64,000 bases of DNA from Neoalteromonas flava (GTDB taxonomy: Bacteria > Pseudomonadota > Gammaproteobacteria > Enterobacterales > Alteromonadaceae), in the NCBI RefSeq assembly GCF_002807685.1, contig NZ_PEAX01000002.1, positions 248,001-312,000 on the forward strand. Reading direction: 5' to 3'. The translations under genes and the position numbers were made by a program. Of this stretch, positions 10,201-19,735 are shown piece by piece. Under the pieces are notes generated by a model. The model did not search any database, was not told where the DNA came from, and was given only the letters and a program-made list of their open reading frames with translations. The stretch's first letter is position 1; every line of letters starts with the position of its first letter.

Positions 10201-11595
10201 ATGAGACGGAGCGGATATTCAGGTGCTGTTACTATCTCTACGTTATTATCAAGGCCCCGTCGACTTTTTCTATTGGTCAGTAGTGTATTACTGTTATCAC
10301 TCAACGGTTGCAAGGTGTTAGAGGATACTCAACTTGCCCGCGTCCAACTCACTGACAATTCCCCCGCACGACATCAACAGGCACTAAGAGCTCTGCAAGT
10401 ATTAGCCGACAAAGGCTACCTAGACGCCACTATTTTACTGGCTGAATATCATGCTCGATTGGGGCAGTTCCCCAATATTGACGCGGCACATACCGCATTC
10501 ATCCAGATGAGTCCAAGCGCTGAAAGCTATGGGAAACGTTATGCCAATTGGCTAGCACGGCTTGCCAGTGCCAGACCTAACTATCGCCAGCAGGCCATTG
10601 AGGTTTTGTGGCAACGTATGCGCTCCCATGGTGATGTTGGCTATCAGTTGGTTCGGCTAGCCACAGACTCAGATAATGCAGTCGACTCGACCGTTCAGGA
10701 AGTATTTGCCCTACTCGACCAACGGGGAGAGTCAAACTCCGTGGAAAAAATCCGCATCCTGGCAGAACTAGAGGACGTCGCCCCTTGGTTTGAGACCCTC
10801 ACCACACTCTGTTCCAATACGCTGGATGCCAGATACTATTGTTTACGCAGTGAACTGCGCTATGCAAAGAAACACCGCACTGAGCAACTTACAGACCTCG
10901 CAGAGCAGTCGAACACTGCGTTTCAAGCTGGCGAGTTAAACGTTGAAGAAAACATCAACTTAATGCGCCTTTTTGCTGCGCAAAACGCCGACGTTGGAAC
11001 AGGGAGTCAGCGCTTAGCCTATGCCTCAGCGGCGGCAGCCATAGATACTCATGACACTGCGTTTCTCGCTTATGCGAACTATGCCATAACTAACGAAGTG
11101 CATTTCAAGTTACCCGAGCTTACACAGCGGCTAGAGCGGATAAGCATAGAACACCCACAGGCCTACACTCTCCTCGGCCGCCTGTATATGGAGGGACGTC
11201 GCAGTGTAGAATACCCTAGCCGAGCGTTAGGCTATCTGGAGCAAGCGTTACCCGATCCCCAAGCTTCCTACTATCTCGGTAAACTTTTGCTCTCGGGTAA
11301 ACTGGGTTATGCCGTATTACAAGAGGGCGTTGACCGCCTGCTATTCGCTGCGCGACGCGGTGAACACCGTGCTTATCGCGAACTTTTCCAGCTCTTTACC
11401 AATGGCCCAGGGATCCAACCTAATCAAGTATACGCGCATACCTTTGCCGCGGTATACCAAGCCTTGGGTTTTGAATTAAGCGAGTTTGACAGTCAATTGC
11501 TCGCATCATTGCCTATTCAGAATAGTGAGCAATCTACGGTTACCGAGCTTGTGGCTGCCGAAATGTTAATCCTTACCGAGTTAACCGATGAATAA
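10201..11595 (+). CDS. algK: Alginate secretion scaffold lipoprotein
   Basis: About 464 residues. Signal peptide ends in the lipobox LNGC, so the mature protein is an outer-membrane lipoprotein. The rest is helical Sel1/TPR-like repeats (LGRLYMEGRRSVEYPSRALG, YLGKLLLSGKLGY and similar), matching AlgK, which helps localise AlgE and bridges to the inner-membrane synthase. The start at 10201 has GAGGAA seven bases upstream; a TTG two codons earlier overlaps the algG stop and is less likely. Placed after algG rather than between alg44 and algE. Confidence 0.88.
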   Translation: MRRSGYSGAVTISTLLSRPRRLFLLVSSVLLLSLNGCKVLEDTQLARVQLTDNSPARHQQALRALQVLADKGYLDATILLAEYHARLGQFPNIDAAHTAFIQMSPSAESYGKRYANWLARLASARPNYRQQAIEVLWQRMRSHGDVGYQLVRLATDSDNAVDSTVQEVFALLDQRGESNSVEKIRILAELEDVAPWFETLTTLCSNTLDARYYCLRSELRYAKKHRTEQLTDLAEQSNTAFQAGELNVEENINLMRLFAAQNADVGTGSQRLAYASAAAAIDTHDTAFLAYANYAITNEVHFKLPELTQRLERISIEHPQAYTLLGRLYMEGRRSVEYPSRALGYLEQALPDPQASYYLGKLLLSGKLGYAVLQEGVDRLLFAARRGEHRAYRELFQLFTNGPGIQPNQVYAHTFAAVYQALGFELSEFDSQLLASLPIQNSEQSTVTELVAAEMLILTELTDE

Positions 11596-11640
11596 GGTCG
11601 ACACGGTTACGTTGGAATGTAAGAGGAATCGCTAACGCTT

Positions 11641-13059
11641 ATGGTGTTCTCATCTAGCATCTTTTTATTTTTCTTCTTACCGCTCTTTTTGCTGTGTTAT
11701 TACCTAACTCCGCCGCGCTACCGTTCGTTGACTATATTATTGGGCAGTTATGCCTTTTACGCTTGGTGGAGAGTAGATTTTTTAGCCCTTTTCATTGCCG
11801 TGACGCTATGGAATTACTTTATAGGGAAGGGAATTGCTGCAGCACTCTCAGCGCATCAAGCCAAGGCAAAGCGACTCCTTGTTATTGGAATTACTGGAGA
11901 CCTTGCAACACTGGGATATTTTAAATATGCCAATTTTGGTGTTGCTAATTTCGAGCAGTTGCTGATATCCATGGGTAGTGAACCGCTCTCGCTGGCGCAT
12001 GTTATCCTGCCCATCGGGATCTCCTTTTACATTTTTCAGGCGATTAGTTATTTGGTCGATGTATACCGCCAAGATACTCCGCCATCGCGACGATTCATCG
12101 ATTTTGCGGCATTCATTGCACTGTTTCCACAGCTGATTGCGGGACCAGTCCTACGCTATAAAGATTTAGCCAGTCAGTTTGTCGAGCGCGTACACAGTTG
12201 GCCACTGTTTTGTTCAGGCTGCCTGTTGTTTATGCAAGGTTTTGCTAAAAAGGTTTTAATTGCGGATACCGTCGCCCCCATCGCAGATGCCGCATTTACT
12301 GGTCATAGTGTAACTATGTTGGATCATTGGCTAGGAGTGACCGCTTATAGTATCCAACTGTATTTTGATTTCTCAGGTTATAGCGACATGGCCATTGGAC
12401 TGGGTTTAATGATGGGCTTCCACTTTATCCAGAACTTTAACCAGCCCTATATCAGTCAAAGTATCACCGAGTTTTGGCGACGCTGGCACATCAGTTTGTC
12501 GACCTGGTTAAGAGATTACTTATATATAGCGCTTGGTGGCAATCGGCTCGGCACCTGGAAAACCTACCGCAACTTGTTTCTGACCATGCTGCTTGGCGGG
12601 CTTTGGCATGGTGCTAATTGGACTTTCATCGTATGGGGTGCTTGGCATGGTCTTATACTTGCCTTTGAACGCTTTACTGGTCTGTCGAACTATACCGGTT
12701 TTTCACTCCTACGCTGGCTGGTTACCTTACACCTTGTGACGCTGGGTTGGGTGTTTTTCCGTGCCGATAATGTCACCGATGCATTCCTCATTATTATTGC
12801 TATGTTTAATTTCGACAGTCAGGGACTAAGCCCTGCATTTTCTGTTGAAGTTGCTCGTTGGGCGTTAGTTATGCTCATAATCGGAATTGTGATCGTGTTA
12901 GTTCAAGGGTTACGGCAGCACAGCGCCACACTCGAGAAAACCCTAAGTCATGGGGCTGTAACGATGATCGGGCAGGTCTTGCGCTTCCCGATTTTCTTAC
13001 TTGCTTTGAGTAGTTTGTTGGCATCAAGCTATTCACCGTTTTTGTACTTCCAGTTTTGA
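11641..13059 (+). CDS. algI: Alginate O-acetyltransferase, MBOAT membrane subunit
   Basis: 472 residues, strongly hydrophobic with about ten membrane segments. MBOAT signature: TEFWRRWHISLSTWLRDYLY and LGGLWHGANWTFIVWGAWHG, the latter holding the conserved catalytic His. Passes acetyl groups across the inner membrane to AlgJ and AlgX. The gap from algK is 45 bases, with AGAGGA about 14 bases before the ATG. Confidence 0.93.
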   Translation: MVFSSSIFLFFFLPLFLLCYYLTPPRYRSLTILLGSYAFYAWWRVDFLALFIAVTLWNYFIGKGIAAALSAHQAKAKRLLVIGITGDLATLGYFKYANFGVANFEQLLISMGSEPLSLAHVILPIGISFYIFQAISYLVDVYRQDTPPSRRFIDFAAFIALFPQLIAGPVLRYKDLASQFVERVHSWPLFCSGCLLFMQGFAKKVLIADTVAPIADAAFTGHSVTMLDHWLGVTAYSIQLYFDFSGYSDMAIGLGLMMGFHFIQNFNQPYISQSITEFWRRWHISLSTWLRDYLYIALGGNRLGTWKTYRNLFLTMLLGGLWHGANWTFIVWGAWHGLILAFERFTGLSNYTGFSLLRWLVTLHLVTLGWVFFRADNVTDAFLIIIAMFNFDSQGLSPAFSVEVARWALVMLIIGIVIVLVQGLRQHSATLEKTLSHGAVTMIGQVLRFPIFLLALSSLLASSYSPFLYFQF

Positions 13060-13069
13060 GGAATGTGAC

Positions 13070-14134
13070 ATGAACGCAAAATTCCTGGTATCAACACTAT
13101 TTATGACCGTTCTCACGGTAACCGGATTAATCACGATTTTACGCGCTCCGGTTAATGTGCAAGCAACATATACAGAAATCCTCAATGGCACCGCAAGTAA
13201 ACGCATAGAGGATCAACTCCTAGCAGCCATTCCATACAAGCAAGTTGTGACTGACTATTGGGCACGCTTTCTGTTTACCGTTTTCAATGAAGGTAAAGCG
13301 GGTGTAGTTATAGGCGAGGATGGCTGGCTATACAGTAACGAAGAGTTTCAGTGGCCCAATGATTCAGAACGGAATATCGTTACTAACAGTCAGTTTGTTC
13401 AGAATGTGGTAAGCAGACTAAAAGCCGACAATATCGAGGTTGTGATCATACTTGTACCGGAAAAAATAGCCGTTTATCCGGAATATATTCAACAACCGAG
13501 TGCGCACACTACCCATCAATTACACCAACGAGTGCTACAGAAACTGCAAGCTGACGAGTTAATCTTTGTAGATCCGCTACCTCATTTACTGGCCGCAAAA
13601 ATAAACTCCCCGCAAGAGATGTTTTTGCGCACAGATACGCATTGGACGCCTGCCGGTGCCCAAGTAGTAGCGCAGCATGTAGCCGCCGAGCTCACACATT
13701 TGCAAGGTTCACAAAAATACAGTAGCTCGCGAGCAGAACTAACACCTTATACCGGTGACCTGCTGACATTTATTCCAGCGGATGGCAACTGGTTACGCAA
13801 ACATATTCCGCTTGACCAGATCCCTGAAGTCTCCTCGAGTCTTGAAAGCGATGACTTTAGTGATTTATTTGCAACACCAGAACCGGTATTTGCGGCCTTG
13901 GTTGGAACCAGTTACAGTGCCAATGCAACTTGGAATTTTCATGGTTACCTGCAGCAGGCTATGGCTATTGAAATCCTGAACTATGCTAACGAGGGGCAAG
14001 GACCATTTACGCCGATGCAAGCACTGCTTACAGACAATGAACTCCAATCCCAAGCAATAACTACCGTGTTTTGGGAAATTCCAATAAGATATTTTGTCCA
14101 AGCTCCAGTGGACTCAAGTGTAAAAGAGAATTAA
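13070..14134 (+). CDS. algJ: Alginate O-acetyltransferase, SGNH-like subunit
   Basis: 354 residues with one N-terminal membrane/signal anchor. SGNH-hydrolase-like catalytic residues are visible: RTDTHW (Asp/His) and GTSYS (nucleophile Ser). AlgJ is proposed to shuttle acetyl from AlgI to AlgX in the periplasm. GAGGAA precedes the ATG, which lies 10 bases after algI. Confidence 0.9.
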   Translation: MNAKFLVSTLFMTVLTVTGLITILRAPVNVQATYTEILNGTASKRIEDQLLAAIPYKQVVTDYWARFLFTVFNEGKAGVVIGEDGWLYSNEEFQWPNDSERNIVTNSQFVQNVVSRLKADNIEVVIILVPEKIAVYPEYIQQPSAHTTHQLHQRVLQKLQADELIFVDPLPHLLAAKINSPQEMFLRTDTHWTPAGAQVVAQHVAAELTHLQGSQKYSSSRAELTPYTGDLLTFIPADGNWLRKHIPLDQIPEVSSSLESDDFSDLFATPEPVFAALVGTSYSANATWNFHGYLQQAMAIEILNYANEGQGPFTPMQALLTDNELQSQAITTVFWEIPIRYFVQAPVDSSVKEN

Positions 14135-14139
14135 CAACG

Positions 14140-14775
14140 ATGCGTACATTGCGTTATACATATTCAATACTCCTACTCAATCTGTTGATGCTTACTAACA
14201 CCGCAGTCGCTGAAGATGAAGCCCTGTACGGTGCAGCACCGCCGCCCGATGCTGTCTTCTTTAGAGTATTTAACGCATCTGAACAAAACGTTGAGGTCGT
14301 TCATCAAGATAAAGTTTTAGCAACTGTAGAGCCTCTGCAAGCAACGCCTTATGGCTTTTCTGCCGTCAATGCAGCGATGCTAAAAATCAATAATCAACCG
14401 CTAACGTTGACTGGTCCTATTAATAGCCAATGGACAATCATTGTCACCGCAGGCAGTAACTCACCGCTGGTTATACTCGAGTCACCTTTTGACAATAAGC
14501 GTCAGGCTCGCATCGCAGTATATAACTTGACTGAACACAGCGAGATAGCGTTAAGAACCATCGATGGTAAGCATACGATCATTGACAAGGTGCCTGCATT
14601 GGAAATAGCAACACGTGATGTCAGAGCGATCAAAATACCTACCGCAGTATTAGCGGAAGAACAAGTGCTGGTGCAATCAGAACCGCTTATGTTAGCCCGT
14701 GACGGCGTTACCAGTTTATTCATTACCGAGGCCAATGGGTCGGTCAACCTTAAAGTGGTTCAGGCGGAACAATAA
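14140..14775 (+). CDS. algF: Alginate O-acetylation accessory protein
   Basis: About 211 residues, signal peptide (ending ...TAVAEDEA), then LYGAAPPPDAVFFRVFNA, the hallmark AlgF opening, and two beta domains. Periplasmic; needed for acetylation in Pseudomonas without known catalysis. The ATG at 14140 is five bases after algJ; longer readings in this frame run back into algJ and lack a signal peptide at the front. Confidence 0.88.
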   Translation: MRTLRYTYSILLLNLLMLTNTAVAEDEALYGAAPPPDAVFFRVFNASEQNVEVVHQDKVLATVEPLQATPYGFSAVNAAMLKINNQPLTLTGPINSQWTIIVTAGSNSPLVILESPFDNKRQARIAVYNLTEHSEIALRTIDGKHTIIDKVPALEIATRDVRAIKIPTAVLAEEQVLVQSEPLMLARDGVTSLFITEANGSVNLKVVQAEQ

Positions 14776-14777
14776 CA

Positions 14778-16181
14778 ATGAAAATTGGTAGAGGAATACT
14801 AGCGTTATCACTACTGTTTGCACTAACAGCAGTAGCGCGCGCTTCGACCTATCAAGTCGAAACCTACCCAACCTTGTGCGATGCGGTCTATGATGAAGCA
14901 AATTACACCACTGAATTCTTGCGTAAGCATTGGCGTATTCTGCCAGGGCAAGGCAATTGGTTGGCCAACTCGAGTATGGATTTTCCCGATTATGGCAATA
15001 TCATCTCAGCACAAGGTCAACAGGAACTCAGTCGTTTAACCCAAGTATTGGCAAACTTTGATACTCAACTTATGCTGGTTTATATCCCGGCAAGAGGCGT
15101 CGCCTATCCAGAGCTACTGAATGCTCAACAAGCTGGCTACGATGCAGCCTTAGCGCGCAAACAGTATGCGACGGCATTAGAAAACTTTCGCGCTCAAGGC
15201 ATTAACGTGCCTGACCTAACCTCCCTATTCGCCTATGATGCCCCTACTCCAATGTTCTATGAAAAGGATATCCATTGGTCTATTTCTGGGGCGCAAAGAA
15301 CCGCGCAACTCGTAGCACAGCAACTCGATGGCCTTGGCTTGGCCGAAATTAACGCACCTGCCAAGTATGAAACGGTTTACAACGGCGTTATGTTAGACGT
15401 GGCAAACGTAGAAAAAGCTATTGAAGAGATTTGTGGATTCAAGTTTGCGCCTAGCTACTCAGCCACCTACACCACTAATGAACTTGCCTCTGACACCGAA
15501 TTGGATAGCTTTAGTTTATTCGATACGGTTGCTGATGAGATAACGCTACTGGGCACCAGCTTTTCTGCACTCAGCAAATTTAACTTTGTTGGCTATGTGC
15601 AGGAGTATGCCAATGTTCCCGTCACCAATTATGCACTCAGCGGTGGTGGCCTCATCGGCTCATGGATAAATTACCTCAAATCAGGTGATTTTCACGCCCA
15701 ACCGCCTCGCCTTATAATTTGGGAAGTGCCTGGATGGAGAGATTTTGAGCCACGTTTCTTCCATACCATTTTACCGCTATTTTTTGACACCTGTGGCCCC
15801 GACGATGTCGCTATGCAGGCCAGCAAGCTAACCGTGAATGCAAACCAACGCTATCCTAATGCAGTGTTCGACCCCAAGGGCTCAGTCAAACCTGCGCGCG
15901 AACTAATGTTGCAAATAGAGACAGATTCGCCACACATTGAGGAGCTGCAATTACGCCTGTGGTTTGCTAATGGTGGTAGTCGTTTGTATAAACTTCGCCA
16001 TCAATATCGGACGCCTAATGACGGACAGTTTCAGACATTACTAGGAGAAAATCACAATTATCCGCTGCAACCAGTGGTCGGCATTGATATTGAAAACACT
16101 AAATTCTATTCGTCAGGCGGCGAGCAGCCAAGCGCATCTGTCGATGTGAAACTATGCTCCAATCCATTGCCCTACGAGTAA
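14778..16181 (+). CDS. algX: Alginate O-acetyltransferase
   Basis: 467 residues: signal peptide, SGNH domain with KDIHW (Asp/His) and LGTSFS (nucleophile Ser), and a C-terminal beta-sandwich of about 110 residues like the AlgX carbohydrate-binding module. It performs the terminal acetylation of mannuronate residues in the periplasm. All catalytic residues expected from Pseudomonas AlgX are present. The start lies two bases after the algF stop; algL overlaps its 3' end by 28 bases. Confidence 0.9.
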   Translation: MKIGRGILALSLLFALTAVARASTYQVETYPTLCDAVYDEANYTTEFLRKHWRILPGQGNWLANSSMDFPDYGNIISAQGQQELSRLTQVLANFDTQLMLVYIPARGVAYPELLNAQQAGYDAALARKQYATALENFRAQGINVPDLTSLFAYDAPTPMFYEKDIHWSISGAQRTAQLVAQQLDGLGLAEINAPAKYETVYNGVMLDVANVEKAIEEICGFKFAPSYSATYTTNELASDTELDSFSLFDTVADEITLLGTSFSALSKFNFVGYVQEYANVPVTNYALSGGGLIGSWINYLKSGDFHAQPPRLIIWEVPGWRDFEPRFFHTILPLFFDTCGPDDVAMQASKLTVNANQRYPNAVFDPKGSVKPARELMLQIETDSPHIEELQLRLWFANGGSRLYKLRHQYRTPNDGQFQTLLGENHNYPLQPVVGIDIENTKFYSSGGEQPSASVDVKLCSNPLPYE

Positions 16182-17305
16182 GCCGAACACATTTACCTAG
16201 CTGCACTAAACTGTGCATCTTTGGCTGTGCTCTACTATTCCTGCTCAGTAGCTGTAAACCTGCGCCAGACAACACACTTGAAATCCCCTCGCCATTGCTT
16301 GCTCCGGACGGTTTTACCCGTCCAATTACCTTGCAAGCAGAGAATTCAAGTAGCACATGTGAATTGTTGCCTGCTTTCACCGCTCGACTGACATTCCCTA
16401 GCCGTTACGCAGGCAGCGATAAAGCGCGCGATCAAGTTAACCCTTCAACGACTCAGGTTTATTTGCAGCAATCGAAACCTATCAGAGAGTTTTCATTATT
16501 GATCACGCGCTTAGCTAATCAGCTTTATGCGCAACAAGGCAGTAATGCAGAATATGCCTGCTTGATTGCTCAACTCTATAACTGGTCCCAAAGCAATAGC
16601 TTATTAAACGTGGCTGATATGACTGGCATGGCGGTTCGCAAATGGACATTAGCGGCATTGTCCAGCAATTATCTTAAGCTCTCCTATCTGCATCGAAATG
16701 ATCAAACATTAGCGTTGCAGCGCAAAGCCATTGAACGTTGGTTCAGCGCAGTCGCATGGCAGGTTGTGAGCGATTACAGCGACAAACCGATTGATCGAAT
16801 CAACAATCATAGCTATTGGGCTGCTTGGTCTGTCATGGTAACTAGCGTTATTGTGCAGGACCAAAAGTTGTTTATCTGGTCTAAACAGATCTATTCCCAA
16901 GCACTTGGGAATATTGATGAACGCGGCTTGATCACTTCAGAGCTAAAGCGGGCTACCCGCGCCGCCCATTACCAAAATTTTGCTCTTGCTCCGTTGGTCG
17001 CAATAAGTGCACTTTTACAAGCCAATCAAATACTTGAAGAGAATGCCATGAAAAAGGTAGCTTTGGCAGCCGAAACCACTTTGGAGTTAGTCTACTCTTC
17101 CGAACTAATAGCGGCCGCGACAGGCTCTACGCAAGTCGCGCCGGAGTTAACTACTCGAGGTCGCCTCGCATGGTTACCTATTCTTCTATCTTTCCACCAC
17201 AGTGAGACAGGAAAAAAGATAACAAAGTCCTATCACTTAAAAGGTAACAGTCGGCTCGGAGGGGATACTTTTGCACTTTTCCAGCCACTGGTAGTCAGCA
17301 ATTAG
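16154..17305 (+). CDS. algL: Alginate lyase (PL5), predicted lipoprotein
   Basis: 383 residues. Family PL5 signatures are plain: DMTGMAVRKWTLAALSSNY, INNHSYWAAWSVM (catalytic Asn-His) and ELKRATRAAHYQNF (Arg and Tyr). In Pseudomonas this periplasmic enzyme degrades polymer that goes astray. Two oddities: the leader ends L31-S-S-C34, a lipobox, followed by Lys, suggesting membrane anchoring rather than a soluble enzyme; and the segment equivalent to Pseudomonas FTSKYEGSD reads FPSRYAGSD, replacing the reported active-site Lys with Arg. Last gene of the operon; I see no convincing terminator after it. Confidence 0.9.
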   Translation: MLQSIALRVSRTHLPSCTKLCIFGCALLFLLSSCKPAPDNTLEIPSPLLAPDGFTRPITLQAENSSSTCELLPAFTARLTFPSRYAGSDKARDQVNPSTTQVYLQQSKPIREFSLLITRLANQLYAQQGSNAEYACLIAQLYNWSQSNSLLNVADMTGMAVRKWTLAALSSNYLKLSYLHRNDQTLALQRKAIERWFSAVAWQVVSDYSDKPIDRINNHSYWAAWSVMVTSVIVQDQKLFIWSKQIYSQALGNIDERGLITSELKRATRAAHYQNFALAPLVAISALLQANQILEENAMKKVALAAETTLELVYSSELIAAATGSTQVAPELTTRGRLAWLPILLSFHHSETGKKITKSYHLKGNSRLGGDTFALFQPLVVSN

Positions 17306-17615
17306 GATGACTATCCTCCTCTAATTTGTGAATTTGTGTTAAATCAGCGACCTACAAGCCCATACATGTGGTAGAAAACACGCGCGTTAAATACAATTTA
17401 AGCATTAAAAGAGCATTTAAAATACCCAAAAGTTATATGTGAGATATATTTTCACAATAAAATCATAGAGTTAAAGTTGTAACGTCTTGGTAACACGATT
17501 TGTAACGCTGTTTTTACCCAAGCTCTACAAACAAACAACAACACTTCAGTTTTTCCTCAGGCATAAAGAATAGGCCTGGCACACGGTGTGTCAGCAAAAC
17601 TTTGAGGAAATCCTT
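17306..17615 (+). other. Intergenic gap after the alginate operon
   Basis: About 310 AT-rich bases with no ORF of note and no recognisable intrinsic terminator for the operon. It should contain the promoter of the DUF3718-like gene, and holds a palindrome near its right end. Confidence 0.5.
17576..17594 (+). promoter_or_regulatory. Imperfect palindrome in the leader of the DUF3718-like gene
   Basis: CTGGCACACGGTGTGTCAG pairs at eight of nine positions per arm and ends 21 bases before the ATG. It may be an operator or an mRNA hairpin near the ribosome site; function unknown. Confidence 0.3.
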
Positions 17616-17957
17616 ATGAAATTAGTATCATTAAAATCATTCGCGGTTGTTTTGGTAGGTGTATTTATGTCTACCGCTGCTTTAGCATCAAGCCCAGAAA
17701 CGACACCAGCAGAAAACGTTAAGTATACTGGCGACGTGCGTTTCGCAGGTTTTTGTAAAGCCGTGCTTGAAAACAGTGTGACTTCGATTCAACACTTTGC
17801 GACCCGCAGCGTTGGTGAAGTTGCAGCTAGTCGTCGTGCAGTCATTCGAGCGGTAGCAGCAGATAATGGCGTGACATGTAACGGTAAAACATTGATTGAG
17901 TTTTCTCTGGAAAAGAATGCGACTGACGTCCATGCCTTTTTAGTTGCACAACGTTAA
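17616..17957 (+). CDS. Small exported DUF3718-like protein
   Basis: 113 residues with a clear signal peptide (cleavage near AALASS). The mature part (FCKAVLENSVTSIQHF ... NGVTCNGKTLIEFSLEKNATDVHAFL) resembles the DUF3718 family of marine gammaproteobacteria: two Cys about 45 residues apart that could form a disulfide, then a conserved 'C-N-G-x-x-L-x-E-F' stretch. Function unknown. GAGGAAATC lies just before ATG 17616, which decides this start over an in-frame codon at 17586. Monocistronic, with its own terminator. Confidence 0.65.
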   Translation: MKLVSLKSFAVVLVGVFMSTAALASSPETTPAENVKYTGDVRFAGFCKAVLENSVTSIQHFATRSVGEVAASRRAVIRAVAADNGVTCNGKTLIEFSLEKNATDVHAFLVAQR

Positions 17958-17996
17958 ATCGTTATGCAGGTTACTCAAAAAACTCTACAAATAGGA

Positions 17997-18021
17997 AAAG
18001 GCGGGGCTGGGCCTCGCCTTT
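17997..18021 (+). terminator. Likely intrinsic terminator
   Basis: Stem AAAGGCGGGGC / GCCTCGCCTTT (one G-U pair) with a three-base loop, then AATTTATT. Good stem, moderate U tract. Confidence 0.65.
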
Positions 18022-18292
18022 AATTTATTGACAATTAGTCCTTTCATTGGCTTTCCCAATACATGCATTAACATGCACTCTTTCGTCCACTACTCCATAC
18101 ACGAAAGTAATACACCGATTGCAAGTCAATCATCTCCATCCATGGATAATGTTAGCTACACTCATAGATTCATAATGATTTACCATAGCTCTACTTGCGT
18201 TAGCTCGACTAACTTTACTGGTTTTTTCCCTCAATTCAGCATAAATTGTGACTAATTAACCCGTATTTTGCTTAGCATATAAAGAGCGCTCA

Positions 18293-19600
18293 ATGGATCA
18301 TTTCGCGTCACTACTTGCAGAAATGCAACAATCAATAGAGGCTGCGCTGACCAGTCAACACTTTTTCATCCAGGTTATTGCTATCTGCGCTATCTACGGT
18401 TTCGCGTTTGTCACAGCTACCCGCGTAACCAAAAAGACGCCGTTATTTAATGTCGAGCCGGATACGGGTACGCATACACTGCGTTGGATAGGCTATCGTC
18501 TTGGCGGGCTGATATTCCCGTTCATCGCGATTATTTTACTGAAACTATCCACGGTGCTGAGCCAGCAGTTTCAGTTTTCCGATTGGTTACTAAAAACCGC
18601 ACTGACAATCGCAACTTTGTTGGTGCTAAACTCATTTATTCGTGCTTTTGTGAAAGAGGGAATGATCGCCAGCCTGCTGCGTTGGATGGGCTTACCCATT
18701 GTCTTTTTGCACATGATTGGTCTATTACCAGAAATTGTGAATGCCCTGTCTTCCATCGGATTTAGCCTCGGCAATATTGAAATTTCAGCCTACGGCGTCG
18801 TAAGAGTTATCATTTTTGGCTCATTGCTGTTCTGGCTTGGGCGTGCATCAAACGCTGTAGGTAAAGACATTATTCGCAATCACAAATCGCTTGATGTGAG
18901 CACCAAGGAAGTCTTCGCTAAGATCTTTGAGGTCGCCCTATTCTGCGTTATTTTTATTCTGCTATTGAATGTAATGGGTATTAACCTAACCGCATTGGCC
19001 GTTTTTGGTGGCGCCGTAGGTGTTGGTCTGGGCCTTGGCCTACAATCCATCGCATCAAACTTTATCTCTGGCATTATTATTCTGCTTGATCGTTCGCTGA
19101 CTGTTGGCGATTTTGTAGAGCTTGACGATGGTAGCAAAGGCTTTGTACGCGAATTTAAGATGCGCTACGCCGTTCTCGAAACTTACGATGGCAAAGATAT
19201 TCTCGTACCGAACGAGAAGTTTATTAACTCGTTGCTCATCAATTGGACCCATAAAGACCCGAAGCAGCGTTATCGCATCGACTTCTCGGTTGCTTATAAG
19301 ACAGATATCCGCGCCATGGTCGAGCTCGTCAAAGATGCGGTTGCACAGCATCCACAAGTCATTGCGGGCGAAGATATCCCCTTTGAAGAACGCCCAGACT
19401 GCGAAATCGACAGCTTCGGAGACTCTGGCGTTAATATGTTTGTTGAATTCTGGATGTACGGCATCGACGACGGTAAAAATCGGGTAGGCGGCGACTTATT
19501 ACTAATCGTGTTTGAAACGTTGCGCGAAAATGGTATCGAAATTCCATTCCCACAACGAGAAGTGCGTATTCTTGAACCGACCATAAGTAAAGTCGAATAA
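18293..19600 (+). CDS. MscS-family mechanosensitive channel
   Basis: 435 residues. Five or so N-terminal membrane helices, then the MscS pore helix (AVFGGAVGVGLGLGLQSIASNFISGIIILLDR) and the beta/vestibule domain (VGDFVELDDGSKGFVREFKMRYAVLETYDGKDILVPNEKF). Longer than E. coli MscS (286), so closer to YnaI/YbdG-type members. Inner-membrane channel that releases solutes on hypo-osmotic shock. ATG 18293 follows a GAGCG stretch. The 270 bases upstream hold a short ORF with no coding signal. Confidence 0.9.
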   Translation: MDHFASLLAEMQQSIEAALTSQHFFIQVIAICAIYGFAFVTATRVTKKTPLFNVEPDTGTHTLRWIGYRLGGLIFPFIAIILLKLSTVLSQQFQFSDWLLKTALTIATLLVLNSFIRAFVKEGMIASLLRWMGLPIVFLHMIGLLPEIVNALSSIGFSLGNIEISAYGVVRVIIFGSLLFWLGRASNAVGKDIIRNHKSLDVSTKEVFAKIFEVALFCVIFILLLNVMGINLTALAVFGGAVGVGLGLGLQSIASNFISGIIILLDRSLTVGDFVELDDGSKGFVREFKMRYAVLETYDGKDILVPNEKFINSLLINWTHKDPKQRYRIDFSVAYKTDIRAMVELVKDAVAQHPQVIAGEDIPFEERPDCEIDSFGDSGVNMFVEFWMYGIDDGKNRVGGDLLLIVFETLRENGIEIPFPQREVRILEPTISKVE

Positions 19601-19702
19601 CTTAATTTGTCTCGGATTTTAATCGGCCAGTAACTGCTCGGTTAAAACTTAGCTTCATTAAGCAAATTGCGATTTTTAACTGACAATCAAACTCCTTAAT
19701 AT

Positions 19703-19730
19703 GGCGCACATGTAAAAGTCAATGTGCGCC
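19703..19730 (+). promoter_or_regulatory. Perfect hairpin across the cysD translation start region
   Basis: GGCGCACAT / ATGTGCGCC, a nine-pair GC-rich stem with a ten-base loop, ending five bases before the cysD ATG. The left arm overlaps a four-codon reading frame (Met-Ala-His-Met). No Shine-Dalgarno stands between hairpin and ATG. It could control translation; it has no U tract, so it is not a terminator. Confidence 0.5.
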
Positions 19731-19735
19731 CCAAA

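Noticed and set aside
18028-18255. 75-codon ORF before the MscS gene
   Set aside because: No ribosome site and a composition (Ser, Ile, His, Thr-rich) unlike real proteins here; it overlaps likely promoter DNA.
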